A DNA stretch of 64,000 nucleotides from Notospermus geniculatus (taxonomy: Eukaryota > Nemertea > Pilidiophora > Heteronemertea > Lineidae). Below the pieces are notes generated by a model. It worked only from the letters and a program-made list of their open reading frames with translations. It searched no databases and had not been told where the DNA came from. The DNA lies in NCBI GenBank assembly GCA_002633025.1, contig NMRB01000120.1, forward strand, positions 534,928 through 598,927, read 5' to 3'. The first letter of the stretch is position 1. Each line of letters starts with the position of its first letter. Positions 36,837 through 47,287 of the stretch are shown in pieces. Made by a program: the position numbers and the translations under genes.

Positions 36837-39800
36837 GTGCCATTCTTCATATTCACTTGCTGTTAGTACCTTGACTGGTCCTTGTGACTGAGAAAAGACG
36901 CAGTGGTCGTCAGGTCATAGACCCATTTCCGGCAGGTTATGGCCATCGCTCAGGGCCATTCCTGTGAAATGTCGGAGGTGATTAGGCTTTCTATCTGGTG
37001 AGTGAAGATCGTATTTGGTAGTAGGATCTACACATTTATACTCATTTGTACTGTCTTTGGTATAGTGGCTGTGTTTCTAAAAATGTTTACAGCCGAGATC
37101 AACGATGATAATGGCACTTGCGGGCGATAATGTCATCGATGACCAGTAAGGTCGTTAATGTTCAGTCATGACTGATAGCCTCTTTGTGATCAACGATGGG
37201 CAAATTAACGGCTGGTCGCTTCTGTGAAGTAATGTGGGAAGTGCTACATCATGATATGATGTCAGGGGCAAGTAAACGCCAGTAGAAAGTGAAGGTGAAA
37301 ATGACGAAGGATAAAGTACGAGTTTTTTTGGGAAACACTGAGGTATGTAATTGATGTAAAGGAAGAGTTTCTGTTCGAAGGTTCTTCCTCGTGTCGTTTG
37401 TTGATCCGTCCCTGTTTTCTAACGGCAAACGTGCATCGATGGTCACCACTGTTTGTTCTGGGAGCAGCACTAGTCTTAGGCAGGCGAAGACAAAGTAGGT
37501 GCAGAATTGTGACGCTCGCTGTCCGACATATGTCAGATGTCAGATTGTAAATTTGTAGATATTTTATTTGGTTTGGAGGCCAAAATAGTTTTGACCACAG
37601 ATCACAGACTATAGTATAGATGAATCGAAGGATGAATAAACGAACAATGAAATGAACTGTGCGTTCACTGTTATACCAAACCAAAAGAATCAAGGGTGAC
37701 AGGTTGAAATGAGCAAAAACTTTCAACCACTTGGGTGCTGTTGTCATTCGTCTGACCGTACACGAGCATTGACTACATCCGTACACACACAGAGTACAAG
37801 ACAGAGGAAAAGCAGTTAATGTTAGTTTCCCGAACTAAAGGAAATCTCACATATCATCCAGATCTTGTTTACAGTAATGAGTATCCGCTGCACCGAAATA
37901 ATGTTTTTGCCGGGGCATGGTAGGGGTCTACCACAAATCATAAAAGATGGATTATTCCGATGAATCGATCCTGGAGCCACACGTGGTCTATTGGGAATGC
38001 TGATGGTGTCTAGATCATGCATCAAAAAGAATAATGTAGTATTATATGCCATCCGCTGTCATCTATCACGTTATCCCTTATCACCCGCTTGGGAAGCAAT
38101 AGATACGTCTTCTGTCGGCAGAAATCATTTCCTCAGAGCTGATCTTGAATAACATGCATCGCTATCGTATATCAAACGAATATAGCTCTTGGGACATATC
38201 TAACGGCCAATCTGTTCCCGTAATGGTAGACGATATGCCACTTCTTGTTGTTTGTCTTTGGATCGCATCAATATAGCACAGAAGTATTGTTATCCATGGT
38301 CAATTAAGAATCGAAATGGTCATAGAATTCGCTCCGTGCCGAATCTTCCATCGCCCATTATCGTCTCCGGCTAGCACCAAAAAAAATATTGATGACTTCT
38401 TTCCCTGATAAAGCGGCTGTTCCTTGAATCAATTCACTGTAAATGGTACAGACATGACTGAGTACTACTTTCTGAGCGCCAATTGAGCCTCGATCATTTT
38501 TTGCAGATATAGAGAAGCGACCTCATTGAGGTCAATCTTATGTCCTGAGACTATGCAGCCAGCCAGACGAGCAGACAAGTCATCTGGTGAGGACAGCCAG
38601 ATAGACCACATTTCTTACGAAAGGAATCTTGCGCATGTACAAGTATGCACATTAAATGATCGTGCGTGAGGGTCAGTGGGTTCGAGTCCGGTAGGAAGCT
38701 ATGTCTTTCACCTTAGAAACTTATGATCGTGCGTGATACAGTCAGTGTAGGAATTTACGATTTTGTAACCTCTGAGGAAACGTTACAAATATTTCAAGAA
38801 TGATGGTTGTACCTTTGACGGGTAATTGAAATGTATTCATTCGTTATCGCCCCCATGATTCGTTTCAACAACCGATACAACGTTCTTTGGCAACATTCCA
38901 CCGCTACCGAATGAAAGTCTTGATATTCCATCATTGGTTCCAGGCATGCGAGGCCAATCCGGACAGAGAAGTCCAAGAGTAGGCCTACGTTACGTTGTGT
39001 TGCTGATGATGCTTGGCATAGTTGTTCAACAGCGAGATCCACCACTATGGCTACACGTGAACATAATGATATCCAGATGAGTTACAAGTAATCCTTACTA
39101 AATTCGTTGAACATATCGTGTTGTGGTGTCATCAACTTTCGCTTTATCATCTCTATTAGTTTAAGTTAATGTCATGAAGCCGCCGCCGTCGCCTCCTATT
39201 GCCTGCACGTTCGAAGCTAATGGATCAGTAATGGTCCAGCCAGCTGACCAGCATTAGAAAGAGCCGTAACAAACATTGATGGGGATTAACGTTGAAAGTT
39301 ACAGCTATTGTGGCGACTCGAGTATCTTAAGGCTAATTATTAGGAGATAGGTTCGCTGATGTTGGATACATAAACGAAAACAATTCATTAAGACTGTATA
39401 TCGATCTACCGGTGTACCAAACCAAGGTCTCAGTTGGTTCCCTTGACTTGAATTTTTGGGGCTTTCAGTGATGAACGTGATGTAGTTCACCTTATTTGGA
39501 AAATAGTCTAATCCGCCTCAGTGATTTTGACCCCGACGAAGCAAGCCAAACTTTTGCTGGATCAAGCCATGATGAAATCTTAATGTGCTGTGGAATGCAC
39601 ACTTCTGGAAAGAGCGAACAAAAAATTAGCAAGTGGAGTATGAAATGACAGTCTTCCCACAGGATGTACTATAGTGATACAATTTGAAAGACAACCCGAA
39701 CAGCATTCAAACTCCTTCAGACATGAGATTAAATCCATGCCTTTTAAAAAGTCGCTGCAAATTCTACATCGTTGAAGGAGAATTAACGGGGATTTTTTTC

Positions 39801-40337
39801 CGTCAATATTGGCTGATGTGATATGAGGTATAGTGCAATCCGATAACGAGAAGCCAGTATCAAACGAAGCGTTTGATTCTTAACAATACGGAAGGTAATC
39901 GGACGAGATATCATTGGATGGTACGAAGTAAATGTGTATCGACTCTGGCGGGCAATGTGATTAGTTTTCTTACTTCTGGGAATTTAAAATGTTGCAAAAT
40001 TGCCCCGTGCATTTCATCAAAATAGTTATTATTGTCGTGACGGCTGGTCAACGCGTAGGCCATACTTACAATCACATTCAACACTAATAATAGACAACTG
40101 AAGCCTAATGACAATAATGGTTCGCTTTTGTGTTGGGCTGAGGGGGGAATCAGCCAGATTAATTCCAAGGTGGATGTACATAGTGTGGCTGTTATGCACA
40201 TGGATATGTACATAGGCCTAGAACCGACCCATTCATGCAAAATATACACACGATCATGACGATGTGACCAACATACATCGCACTGCTCTCTCCTGGCCCC
40301 AGGCAAAGTATGTTAGCCTCGTTCCAGTGGCCTTCTC
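36837..40337. other. No confident gene
   Basis: A 174-codon minus frame at 37262-37786 has hydrophobic and polar parts but no recognisable motif. A 131-codon minus frame at 39911-40306 contains two hydrophobic runs (one is SLGFSCLLLVLNVIVSMAYA) and donor-like GTAAGA and GTAAGT words inside it. It might be an exon of a membrane protein, at low confidence. A second B-box-like word is listed separately. Confidence 0.4.
38655..38700 (+). repeat. Second tRNA B-box-like word
   Basis: GGTTCGAGTCC at 38679-38689 is an exact pol III B box, but no A box or cloverleaf surrounds it. The phrase ATGATCGTGCGTGA recurs about 70 bp later. It is at best a SINE fragment. Confidence 0.2.
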
Positions 40338-40773
40338 CAGTCAGATGGCATTGTGAAGATCAGTCATCGCCACCATCAATGGCCAGAGCGGGAACCAGGC
40401 TTGCTTAAAGTGGCACGCTGTTACACATAAAAGAATGAGTTGAGGTACGGTATGGTACCTTAAATAGTAATGGTATCATAGCGCGTCGAACTTCTCAAGT
40501 GATGAAAAGGATGGATGGCGGCCATTTTTTACTGAAGCATAGTGTGCCTCTGAGATCAGGTGATTCACTCTGACCAATCAGAAGGCGTCCTCAATAATAA
40601 CCTCGAAAATTTCTCAGAAAATCGTACAAAAAACTCGAAGCCGGTGAAATAATTCAAATTTCTTCATTCGGGACACGCTTTGATCCCAAATGATTTGAAA
40701 TGCATCGATAGTCAATAGATTACGCAAGAGGAAAAGGGCAAAAAATCGGTGCGAAATTGAACAATGCCAAAAG
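40338..40773. repeat. Dispersed repeat R, copy 3, interrupted at its right end
   Basis: It matches copies 1 and 2 and, over its last 100 bp, is almost identical to copy 4. It breaks off after CAATGCCAAAAG, where the other copies continue with GTGATGATTTT. The following 462 bp is unrelated. Confidence 0.85.
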
Positions 40774-41235
40774 GGTAGTATGTAAACATTGAAACGTTTC
40801 AAAAGAAACGAGCCAAATGAAACGACCCATGCAGAATGTTTTTAAAAATATGAAAAATCATAACAAAAGTACCAAAAACCTATATTATTTTACATTATAT
40901 GAATAGAGGAATGTAGATTACCCGATGCCTTCATGATTTTTATCATCATTTTAGCTTTTTCTGCGATTTCTTAGCCAGATTTAGGCTACACTGCGGCGAA
41001 CGATGTCACATTTTCCTCTTGCCAACCTCGCACCCCTCATAATGGAATGATCGGCGTACGCTAATTGGTTGGAATGCTCATGGCTTATTATCTATTCACA
41101 ACTCGCATGCACATTGTGTTACAAACTTTGCCCAATATCAAAAACGATATATTTTGAAGACGTTTTGAGGCCTCAGACAAATTCCTCACAGAAAATAACC
41201 ATGGTGAGTGACATATAGAGAAAGTATATGATAAA
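40774..41235. other. Insertion-like 462-bp segment ending at a single N
   Basis: The segment interrupts repeat R and is absent after the N, where the same repeat reads through without a break. It is AT-rich and non-coding and starts with the palindromic word GAAACGTTTC near 40791. No terminal inverted repeat is seen, but the right end may be missing at the N. Confidence 0.6.
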
Positions 41236-41236
41236 N
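41236..41236. other. Single-N assembly join
   Basis: The sequence after the N (GCTTTGATCCCAAATGATTT) repeats 40675 onward with very few differences, as at the N at 7250. Confidence 0.85.
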
Positions 41237-41380
41237 GCTTTGATCCCAAATGATTTGAAATACATCGATAGTCAATAGATTACGCGAGAGGAAAAGGGCC
41301 GCAAAAAATCGGTGCGAAATTGAACAATACTAAAAGTGATGATTTTAGTGGTGGGAATACCTGAAGGCCAGCTCACCAAC
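41237..41380. repeat. Dispersed repeat R, right part only (copy 4 or second allele of copy 3)
   Basis: It is nearly identical to 40675-40773 and then continues uninterrupted through GATGATTTTAGTGGTG to CCTGAAGGCCAGCTCACCAA. The near-identity suggests it is the other haplotype of copy 3 rather than a separate old copy. Confidence 0.8.
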
Positions 41381-44321
41381 ATTACTTCAATCACCCAGCT
41401 GGTTACTAAATACGTGAAAGCTATACCTCATATCATCTTCATTTTCTCACAGCTTAAAGATGTTACACTCCGAGGAATGCCAAGTGTTCATCCACCAGTT
41501 CATTCTGCCTCAGTTTTGTCATTCAGTTTTTCTGAGCAAAATCCAACAATAGGCTACATCCAATCTTTAGCAGTCATTACCTTTCTCCAATGACAATGGA
41601 CCCGTCCCTACTAATCCTTATGACATTTTCATCCACGTCTTGATATCATACACAAAGATTTTATGAATCTTCGTACAATTCTTACTCTGAAAGTGAACAT
41701 AATAGTGTGCGGAGATCCTGCGCTTTATATAGCATCTACATTTACAGAGAAAACCAGTTGAAATTAGATGACCAAGACAGAAATAGAAGTTATAAACAAG
41801 CCCGTCTCGATAGCAAAGGAATCTGAGATATGTTTTTAAGACGTTCTCTGTGACTCAAAGAATGTAATCAACCGTAGGCATGTCGTATCCGCTTTGATTC
41901 TGCTGGGACGAAGAAACTTCAGCGAAAGCCTTATAAGTACATTTCATTTCTCTGTGTGTGAAGTCATATTTCTCAAAAAAATGAATTGTACATTATCGGT
42001 TTCACGATGCCTAGGGAAATGCCATCAACCAGGCAACTCGAAATGTCACGATTCCTTTTAAAAAGTTAGCGCGTGCCCAAAGGAATACGTCTACACTCTG
42101 TTATCCGATTTGCATCTTTGAAATGGTCATTTTAAACCAAGTGAAGTCTGGTGATGTTGTGGATGATATGATAGCCAGATTTCCAGATTTTACGCTTCAT
42201 CAGCACGTTCTTGAAGATGTCAAAGCATAACGTCAGCTATTCTGAGTAGGCCTACAGCTCTGAACTGAATCTTATTCCTTTTCGAGTGTGACATGTCAAA
42301 CGCTTAACAACTCAGATCTACTTTACCACTTGTCCTATAGCATTGATTTTCTTTCCACTCCACTAGCGATAAACTACAGTTTCAAATCTACTTTATCGCC
42401 AACAGAAGAAATGGTTATCATCTCATGAACATGTCTGTGATGTAAATGAGATTTGTTTTTGTCAAAGCTTCAACCGTCCGCCGGTTGACGCGGTCTGAAT
42501 CTGTATTCTTTAAATACATTACGTCTGATCGATTCGACTGGAATGTCTCTCAGATGGGTCTTGATATCAAGTCCATCACAATCCTGGAAGGAAGCTTTTT
42601 AACTGTTTGTCGTGATAAGATGGTTTTCTTACATGTCTTGAATTGTAGTCTAAGAAGATCTTTTCGCAGGGTGCATCACTGATGTCAAGTTTGAACTCCA
42701 CGTTGAGAATGGGAGGTATAGAGAGAGAGCTGCCATATACAAGCCTCCGGCCTACCGATATCCAGGAATCTTCGCAACATTTTGGGAAAGGGTTGCCTGC
42801 AGTCATTGGACCACGATGGCTCTTGAACTTTTTCATGACTGTTGAGGTTTTTTCAATCATTTTCAATCCCGTCCTTACACATTGTTCATACATGTACATG
42901 TACGTACAGCATCGTGTTCAGATGGGAATTCATCCATCACTCCCCCTGCCACAACAGCTGAAAGAGCCAGACAAAGGAACCATAGATGAGTCAGTGAACT
43001 CTCCAGAAAACATCATCTGATTAACCAACCGTCCCAATCGAGAGAGCGAATGGGAATTTCATGCTTCAAGTGTTCACTGTCTGATTGGCTCATCGCACTC
43101 GTTGAAAAATCAATCTCCGATCGCTTGCTTGGTGGCCTAATAACAGATTAACACGGCAAGCTTATCGTTTTCGCATCCATCTGTCTCAATCGCAACGAAT
43201 GTATCCATTATTAACAGTTGTCAGCTATAACTGCCGACCTTCGCTTATTAGAAAGTCGACTACAAGAAACGATATATTGCCCTCTACAGACACGCCGAGG
43301 CATCGTGATCTTAGAGTTCACTTATACGAGTCAATCTTCGTACCATTTCGGCTACCATTTAATATGTCCAAAAATAGATAAGCTTATCTATTTTTGATGT
43401 CTCACCTCCTGCAAATCTTTTGGTCACATACCCGATAACCATTGCTGTGGCATTCAGGATTTACGTAAATGAACTGACTTTTTCATGTGAAACCGATGTG
43501 ATACAACATGGCTTTTTGAAGGAGGCAGTCTAAGAAAGATAGAATAGCAAGGGAGAAAACCTTGTATGAAAAGTGAAGGGAGATGATGCCAACCACACGG
43601 TGGTAATTTCATGCCAAGAGTACTTAGATTACATTATCGCCATAATTGAACGAAGCATGCAGTAGAGCTAAAAAGTACAAGGTCAGCGCTACTGCGGGGT
43701 CTAGGCAGCCTGATAAGGTGATGTAATAATGGTATAATGGAGTCCCTGTCACGCTAATTGATGTGAAGTGTTCTTATGCCGCAATCGTCATCAACTGATA
43801 ACCACTTACTGTTGACTAGCGTCACTAACCTCATGAAATAAGTTGCATCTCTAACCGATCAAATTACTGCATGTATTTCTCACGACTGACTGGTGCATTG
43901 AACATCTTGATAGACAGCCTGATGGCGCGAACCAATTTAATAACATGTTCAGGCATTACTTTTGTAGTTCCCGTAAGGAATTTAACAACCGTGTATGGCA
44001 CTTTTTCTTTCAGACTTCAAACTTCTTTTCCGACGGTTCTCTGAAACAGATAATGTTCCTTTCTGATTTCGAAATGGTTTTTGATGCTACATTTTTTGTA
44101 TAATTTTTTTGTGTTGCTTTAAACGAAATGGTAATGTTGGCAACGAACACTTTTGCGATTGCTTATGCTTGCCATTTATGATTATCAACAGTGATTCATG
44201 GAAGGAAGCGACTGGTCACGTGTGCCTCGCGCGATTCACCAAATCTCCAGAAGAAGCACGACAGCAATCAAATCACGTGACCCTAGGCAGCTTACCTGAC
44301 ATGTCAAGAATTTAAAGATTT
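41381..44321. other. No confident gene upstream of the intact GPCR
   Basis: Two overlapping frames at 42576-42899 (minus) and 42682-43020 (plus) are the longest, and neither is recognisable. A 28-bp perfect palindrome is listed separately. The 5' UTR exon of the GPCR at 44381 probably lies somewhere here, but I could not place it. Confidence 0.45.
43369..43396. repeat. 28-bp perfect palindrome
   Basis: CAAAAATAGATAAG followed directly by its reverse complement, with no loop. It may be the remnant of a MITE end or a cruciform-prone site. No function can be assigned. Confidence 0.85.
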
Positions 44322-44339
44322 CCCTTTTTTCTTTTTCAG
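44322..44339 (+). promoter_or_regulatory. Splice acceptor before the GPCR start codon
   Basis: CCTTTTTTCTTTTTCAG is a strong polypyrimidine tract plus AG, 41 bp before the ATG at 44381. It implies a 5' UTR intron. The exon then contains a five-codon upstream frame (ATG at 44353, TAA ending 44367). Confidence 0.7.
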
Positions 44340-44380
44340 ACAGTTTCTTGAAATGATTCGACGATAACAAAGGCAGGGAA

Positions 44381-45529
44381 ATGGATGATCCAATGAACGT
44401 TACCGTCGTCGATGACGTCATCACCAACATCACCGGAGGGCACGCCAGAAATGGAGTGCTTGCGGTCTTCAGACGATACTCCTGGACCCAGTTCTGTAAG
44501 GTTCACGCACCACTAGCAATATACGTGGACCAGTGGGTGACGCCTATTTGGTACTTCATAGGAATAGTTGGAAATATCTGTTCGGCAAAGGTTTGGATGG
44601 AGAAACGCATGCGTCACAACAATTCATCGGCAATTTACCTAATAGCCTTGTCTTTGTCCGATTTATTTGCCTTATTGTTGCACATGGTGCAGGAGTTGCA
44701 GTATGCCTGGGGAGTGAACACGTTGAACTATCCAGTTTTGTGCGAGGCTTATTTCTTAGTATACCTCGCACCGCAGTATCTATCGCCACTTCTTGTTCTT
44801 GGGTTTACAGTCGAACGCTGGATTGCGATATGCCAGCCGTTTTCAAGGGAGAGGTTCTGCACTGCAGCTAGAGCGAGAAAAGTTGTTTTCTGTATGATTC
44901 TGTCCACGATAGCTTTAGGGAGTATCCAGGGATATTTCTGGGTTTATGATACGTCTGAGAAGGCTTGCACAGTCAGACAGTCTCTCAACGATGGCGAGGA
45001 TTCTTTGTACCCAATTTGGACATGGGTCGTAGAGATGATCATTTTCGGTGGGGTACCGCTGGTGGCGTTGCTTTTCAACATTCTAGTAATACTTGAGATA
45101 CAAAAAATTACTAAAATATCTCGAACGGTTGGTGGTCAGGATAGCGGCTCCAACAAAAGTGCTACGAGTACAGTCATGCTATTGGCTGTATCATTTTACC
45201 TTATTTTCACGGTGCTACCATGTACTATAGTGTTCGTAATGGAGAGTATGGTGAAACCAGGTCCCGACACATTCACTGATGAACAAATTCGCCAAGATCC
45301 AAGTTGGCAGCGATTTATTATGTATGTCACATCACGAAAAATCATTGACGAAATATGCCTTTCGCATTTCGCCTGTAACATATTTTTATACTGCCTAACG
45401 GGGAAATTGTTCCGCAAAGCACTTTTTGATGACGTCAGAAAGTTATGTGTCTCCAGCACGGAGATGTCAGATTACACCGAGGTGAACGGAGGAACGCTGG
45501 GACGCACTACATTGGTGACGAAAGTATAA
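44381..45529 (+). CDS. Rhodopsin-class GPCR, intact, single coding exon
   Basis: 382 codons from an ATG in good context (GGGAAATGG). Two N-terminal sequons (NVT at 6, NIT at 16) precede TM1 (about 50-75, GN at 64-65). TM2 is LIALSLSDLFALLL, with the conserved Asp at 94. Cys121 opens TM3, which ends VERWIAICQPF (144-154, DRY replaced by ERW). TM4 lies at about 168-190, Cys196 in ECL2 can pair with Cys121, TM5 at 211-240, TM6 has FTVLPCTIVF, and TM7 has ACNIFLYCLTGKLFRKAL (NPxxY replaced by NIFLY, then the helix-8 basic stretch). The C terminus VTKV fits a class I PDZ ligand. It acts at the plasma membrane through G proteins. The ligand is unknown, and a peptide receptor of the invertebrate FMRFamide/TRH-like type is the best guess. 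It is not a recent copy of the cluster at 11.8-15.9 kb. Confidence 0.93.
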   Translation: MDDPMNVTVVDDVITNITGGHARNGVLAVFRRYSWTQFCKVHAPLAIYVDQWVTPIWYFIGIVGNICSAKVWMEKRMRHNNSSAIYLIALSLSDLFALLLHMVQELQYAWGVNTLNYPVLCEAYFLVYLAPQYLSPLLVLGFTVERWIAICQPFSRERFCTAARARKVVFCMILSTIALGSIQGYFWVYDTSEKACTVRQSLNDGEDSLYPIWTWVVEMIIFGGVPLVALLFNILVILEIQKITKISRTVGGQDSGSNKSATSTVMLLAVSFYLIFTVLPCTIVFVMESMVKPGPDTFTDEQIRQDPSWQRFIMYVTSRKIIDEICLSHFACNIFLYCLTGKLFRKALFDDVRKLCVSSTEMSDYTEVNGGTLGRTTLVTKV

Positions 45530-45556
45530 CTTTATGTCTTCTTTAGGACAATAAGT

Positions 45557-45671
45557 CCCGTATTTTAGAATGCTCCTCAACATAAAGGAGTTCCTCAAGG
45601 CTATTGTTCTCCTGTTGAGAACAATAGCCTTGAGGAACTCCTTTACGTTGAGGAGCATTCTAAAATACGGG
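45557..45671. mobile_element. Near-perfect hairpin, 55-bp arms, in the GPCR 3' UTR
   Basis: The arms start CCCGTATTTTAGAATGCTCC (45557) and end with the reverse complement at 45671, with one mismatch and a 5-nt loop (CTGTT). It lies 28 bp after the stop codon. It belongs to the same family as 19791-19909 and 19033-19083. If transcribed it would form a long dsRNA stem in the 3' UTR. Confidence 0.92.
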
Positions 45672-46038
45672 CCTACGTGTTTCTTGAAACGCCATGGTTG
45701 TGATAACATACATGTATTTTTTGTACACAAGACTTGTAACCATCTCTTACTCTAAGCACAGTATATCATACACTCTGTCTGGATGTGCATCCGAAGCATT
45801 TCTTCAATGGGCATATTTTAGCCCGATTGGTAAAATTGGTCATATCTTTGATGTTTGTAGTCATATTTTGTACACAAGAATGATCCTGTTGGTCAGTGAA
45901 AGCAAATGCAATGCGTAACTTTCCCCTGTACCTGTCAGCTTATTGATGCCAAGGCAAGCGGCAGTATACCAACATTGCAGTTATGATATTTTGTTTGGTG
46001 ACTACCTTTCTACTGAATTACATCCAAACGGACCATGA

Positions 46039-46048
46039 AATAAATAAA
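46039..46048 (+). terminator. Candidate polyadenylation signals of the GPCR
   Basis: Two overlapping AATAAA words in GAAATAAATAAATCC, about 510 bp after the stop codon. The duplicate holds the same words near 46978. No other AATAAA was noticed between the stop codon and this point. Confidence 0.4.
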
Positions 46049-46351
46049 TCCATCCTTATCTTGTTACTTATTTCCTTAAATATGAATGGTCATGGTACCT
46101 TTACTTTGGGCAATATCTCAGTTATTGAATGTTTGGCGATTTGTTCTGCAGGCAAGACCCAACCAATGAATCTTTAACAATCCTGGTCGGTTTCAACGTC
46201 AGTTCTGCAGAAAATTGGCAGCATCAGGAACGTTGGTAACGTTGTGATAGCGATGTTTTTGTGGAGAACGACTTTCGAGACAGTCATTTGAGCTGAATAA
46301 GACAGTTGGAAAGGTCAAACCTGCAGTCTGATGGAATTCATTGTTTTAATT

Positions 46352-46453
46352 GATGATGTCAGAAAGTTATGTGTCTCCAGCACGGAGATGTCAGATTACA
46401 CCGAGGTGAACGGAGGAACGCTGGGACGCACTACATTGGTGACGAAAGTATAA
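46352..46453 (+). pseudogene. Duplicated last 33 codons of the GPCR
   Basis: Codons for DDVRKLCVSSTEMSDYTEV and the rest, through VTKV and TAA, are unchanged at protein level from 45428-45529. No upstream receptor sequence exists, so it is a terminal fragment without its own start. It could serve as an alternative last exon only if an acceptor existed just upstream, and none is obvious. Confidence 0.85.
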
Positions 46454-46481
46454 CTTTATGTCTTCTTTTAGGACAATAAGG

Positions 46482-46599
46482 CCCGTATTTTAGAATGCTC
46501 CTCAACATAAAGGAGTTCCTCAAGGCTATTGTTCTCCTAGTGTTGAGAACAATAGCCTTGAGGAACTCCTTTACGTTGAGAAGCATTCTAAGATACGGG
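46482..46599. mobile_element. Second copy of the 3' UTR hairpin
   Basis: Same arms as 45557-45671 but with a longer loop (CTAGTGTT) and two changes in the right arm (GAAGCATTCTAAGATACGGG). It was carried here by the tandem duplication. Confidence 0.9.
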
Positions 46600-47287
46600 C
46601 CTACGTGTTTCTTGAAACGCCATGGTTGTGATAACATACATGTACATGTATTTTTTGTACACAGGACTTGTAACCATCTCTTACTCTAAGCACAGTATAT
46701 CATACACTCTGTCTGGATGTGCATCCGAAGCTACTATTCAATGGGCATATTTTAGCCCGATTGGTAAAATTGGTCATATCTTTGATGTTTGTAGTCATAT
46801 TTTGTACACAAGAATGATCCTGTTGGTCAGTGAAAGCAAATGCAATGCGTAACTTTCCCCTGTACCTGTCAGCTCATTGATGCCAAGGCAAGAGGCAGTA
46901 TACCAACATTGCAGTTATGATGTTTTGTTTGGTGACTACCTTTCTACTGAATTACATGTACATCCAAACGGACCATGAAATAAATAAATCCATCCTTATC
47001 TTGTTACTTATTTCCTTAGATATGAATGGTCATGGTACCTTTACTTTGGGCAATATCTCAGTTATTGAATTTTTGGCGATTTGTTCTGCAGGCAAGACCC
47101 AACCAATGAATCTTTAACAATCCTGGTCGGTTTCAACGTCAGTTCTGCAGAAAATTGGCAGCATCAGGAACGTTGGTAACGTTGTGATAGCGATGTTTTT
47201 GTGAAGAACGACTTTCGAGACAGTCATTTGAGCTGAATAAGACAGTTGGAAAGGTCAAACCTGCAGTCTGATGGAATTCATTGTTTT

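Larger units (their letters stand above)
45427..46350. repeat. Tandem duplication of the GPCR 3' end, unit 1
   Basis: It runs from TGATGACGTCAGAAAGTTAT to GGAATTCATTGTTTTAAT and is repeated directly after with offset 924. It covers the last 33 codons, the hairpin and the putative 3' UTR with AATAAA words at 46039 and 46043. The units differ by few substitutions plus short indels in ACATGT words. Confidence 0.95.
46351..47287. repeat. Tandem duplication of the GPCR 3' end, unit 2
   Basis: Second copy of 45427-46350. The junction is direct, without N. It ends where GGAATTCATTGTTTTAG runs into unrelated sequence. Confidence 0.95.

Noticed and set aside
37262-37786. 174-codon minus frame
   Set aside because: Mixed hydrophobic and basic sequence without any motif or splice context. 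Consistent with a chance open frame.
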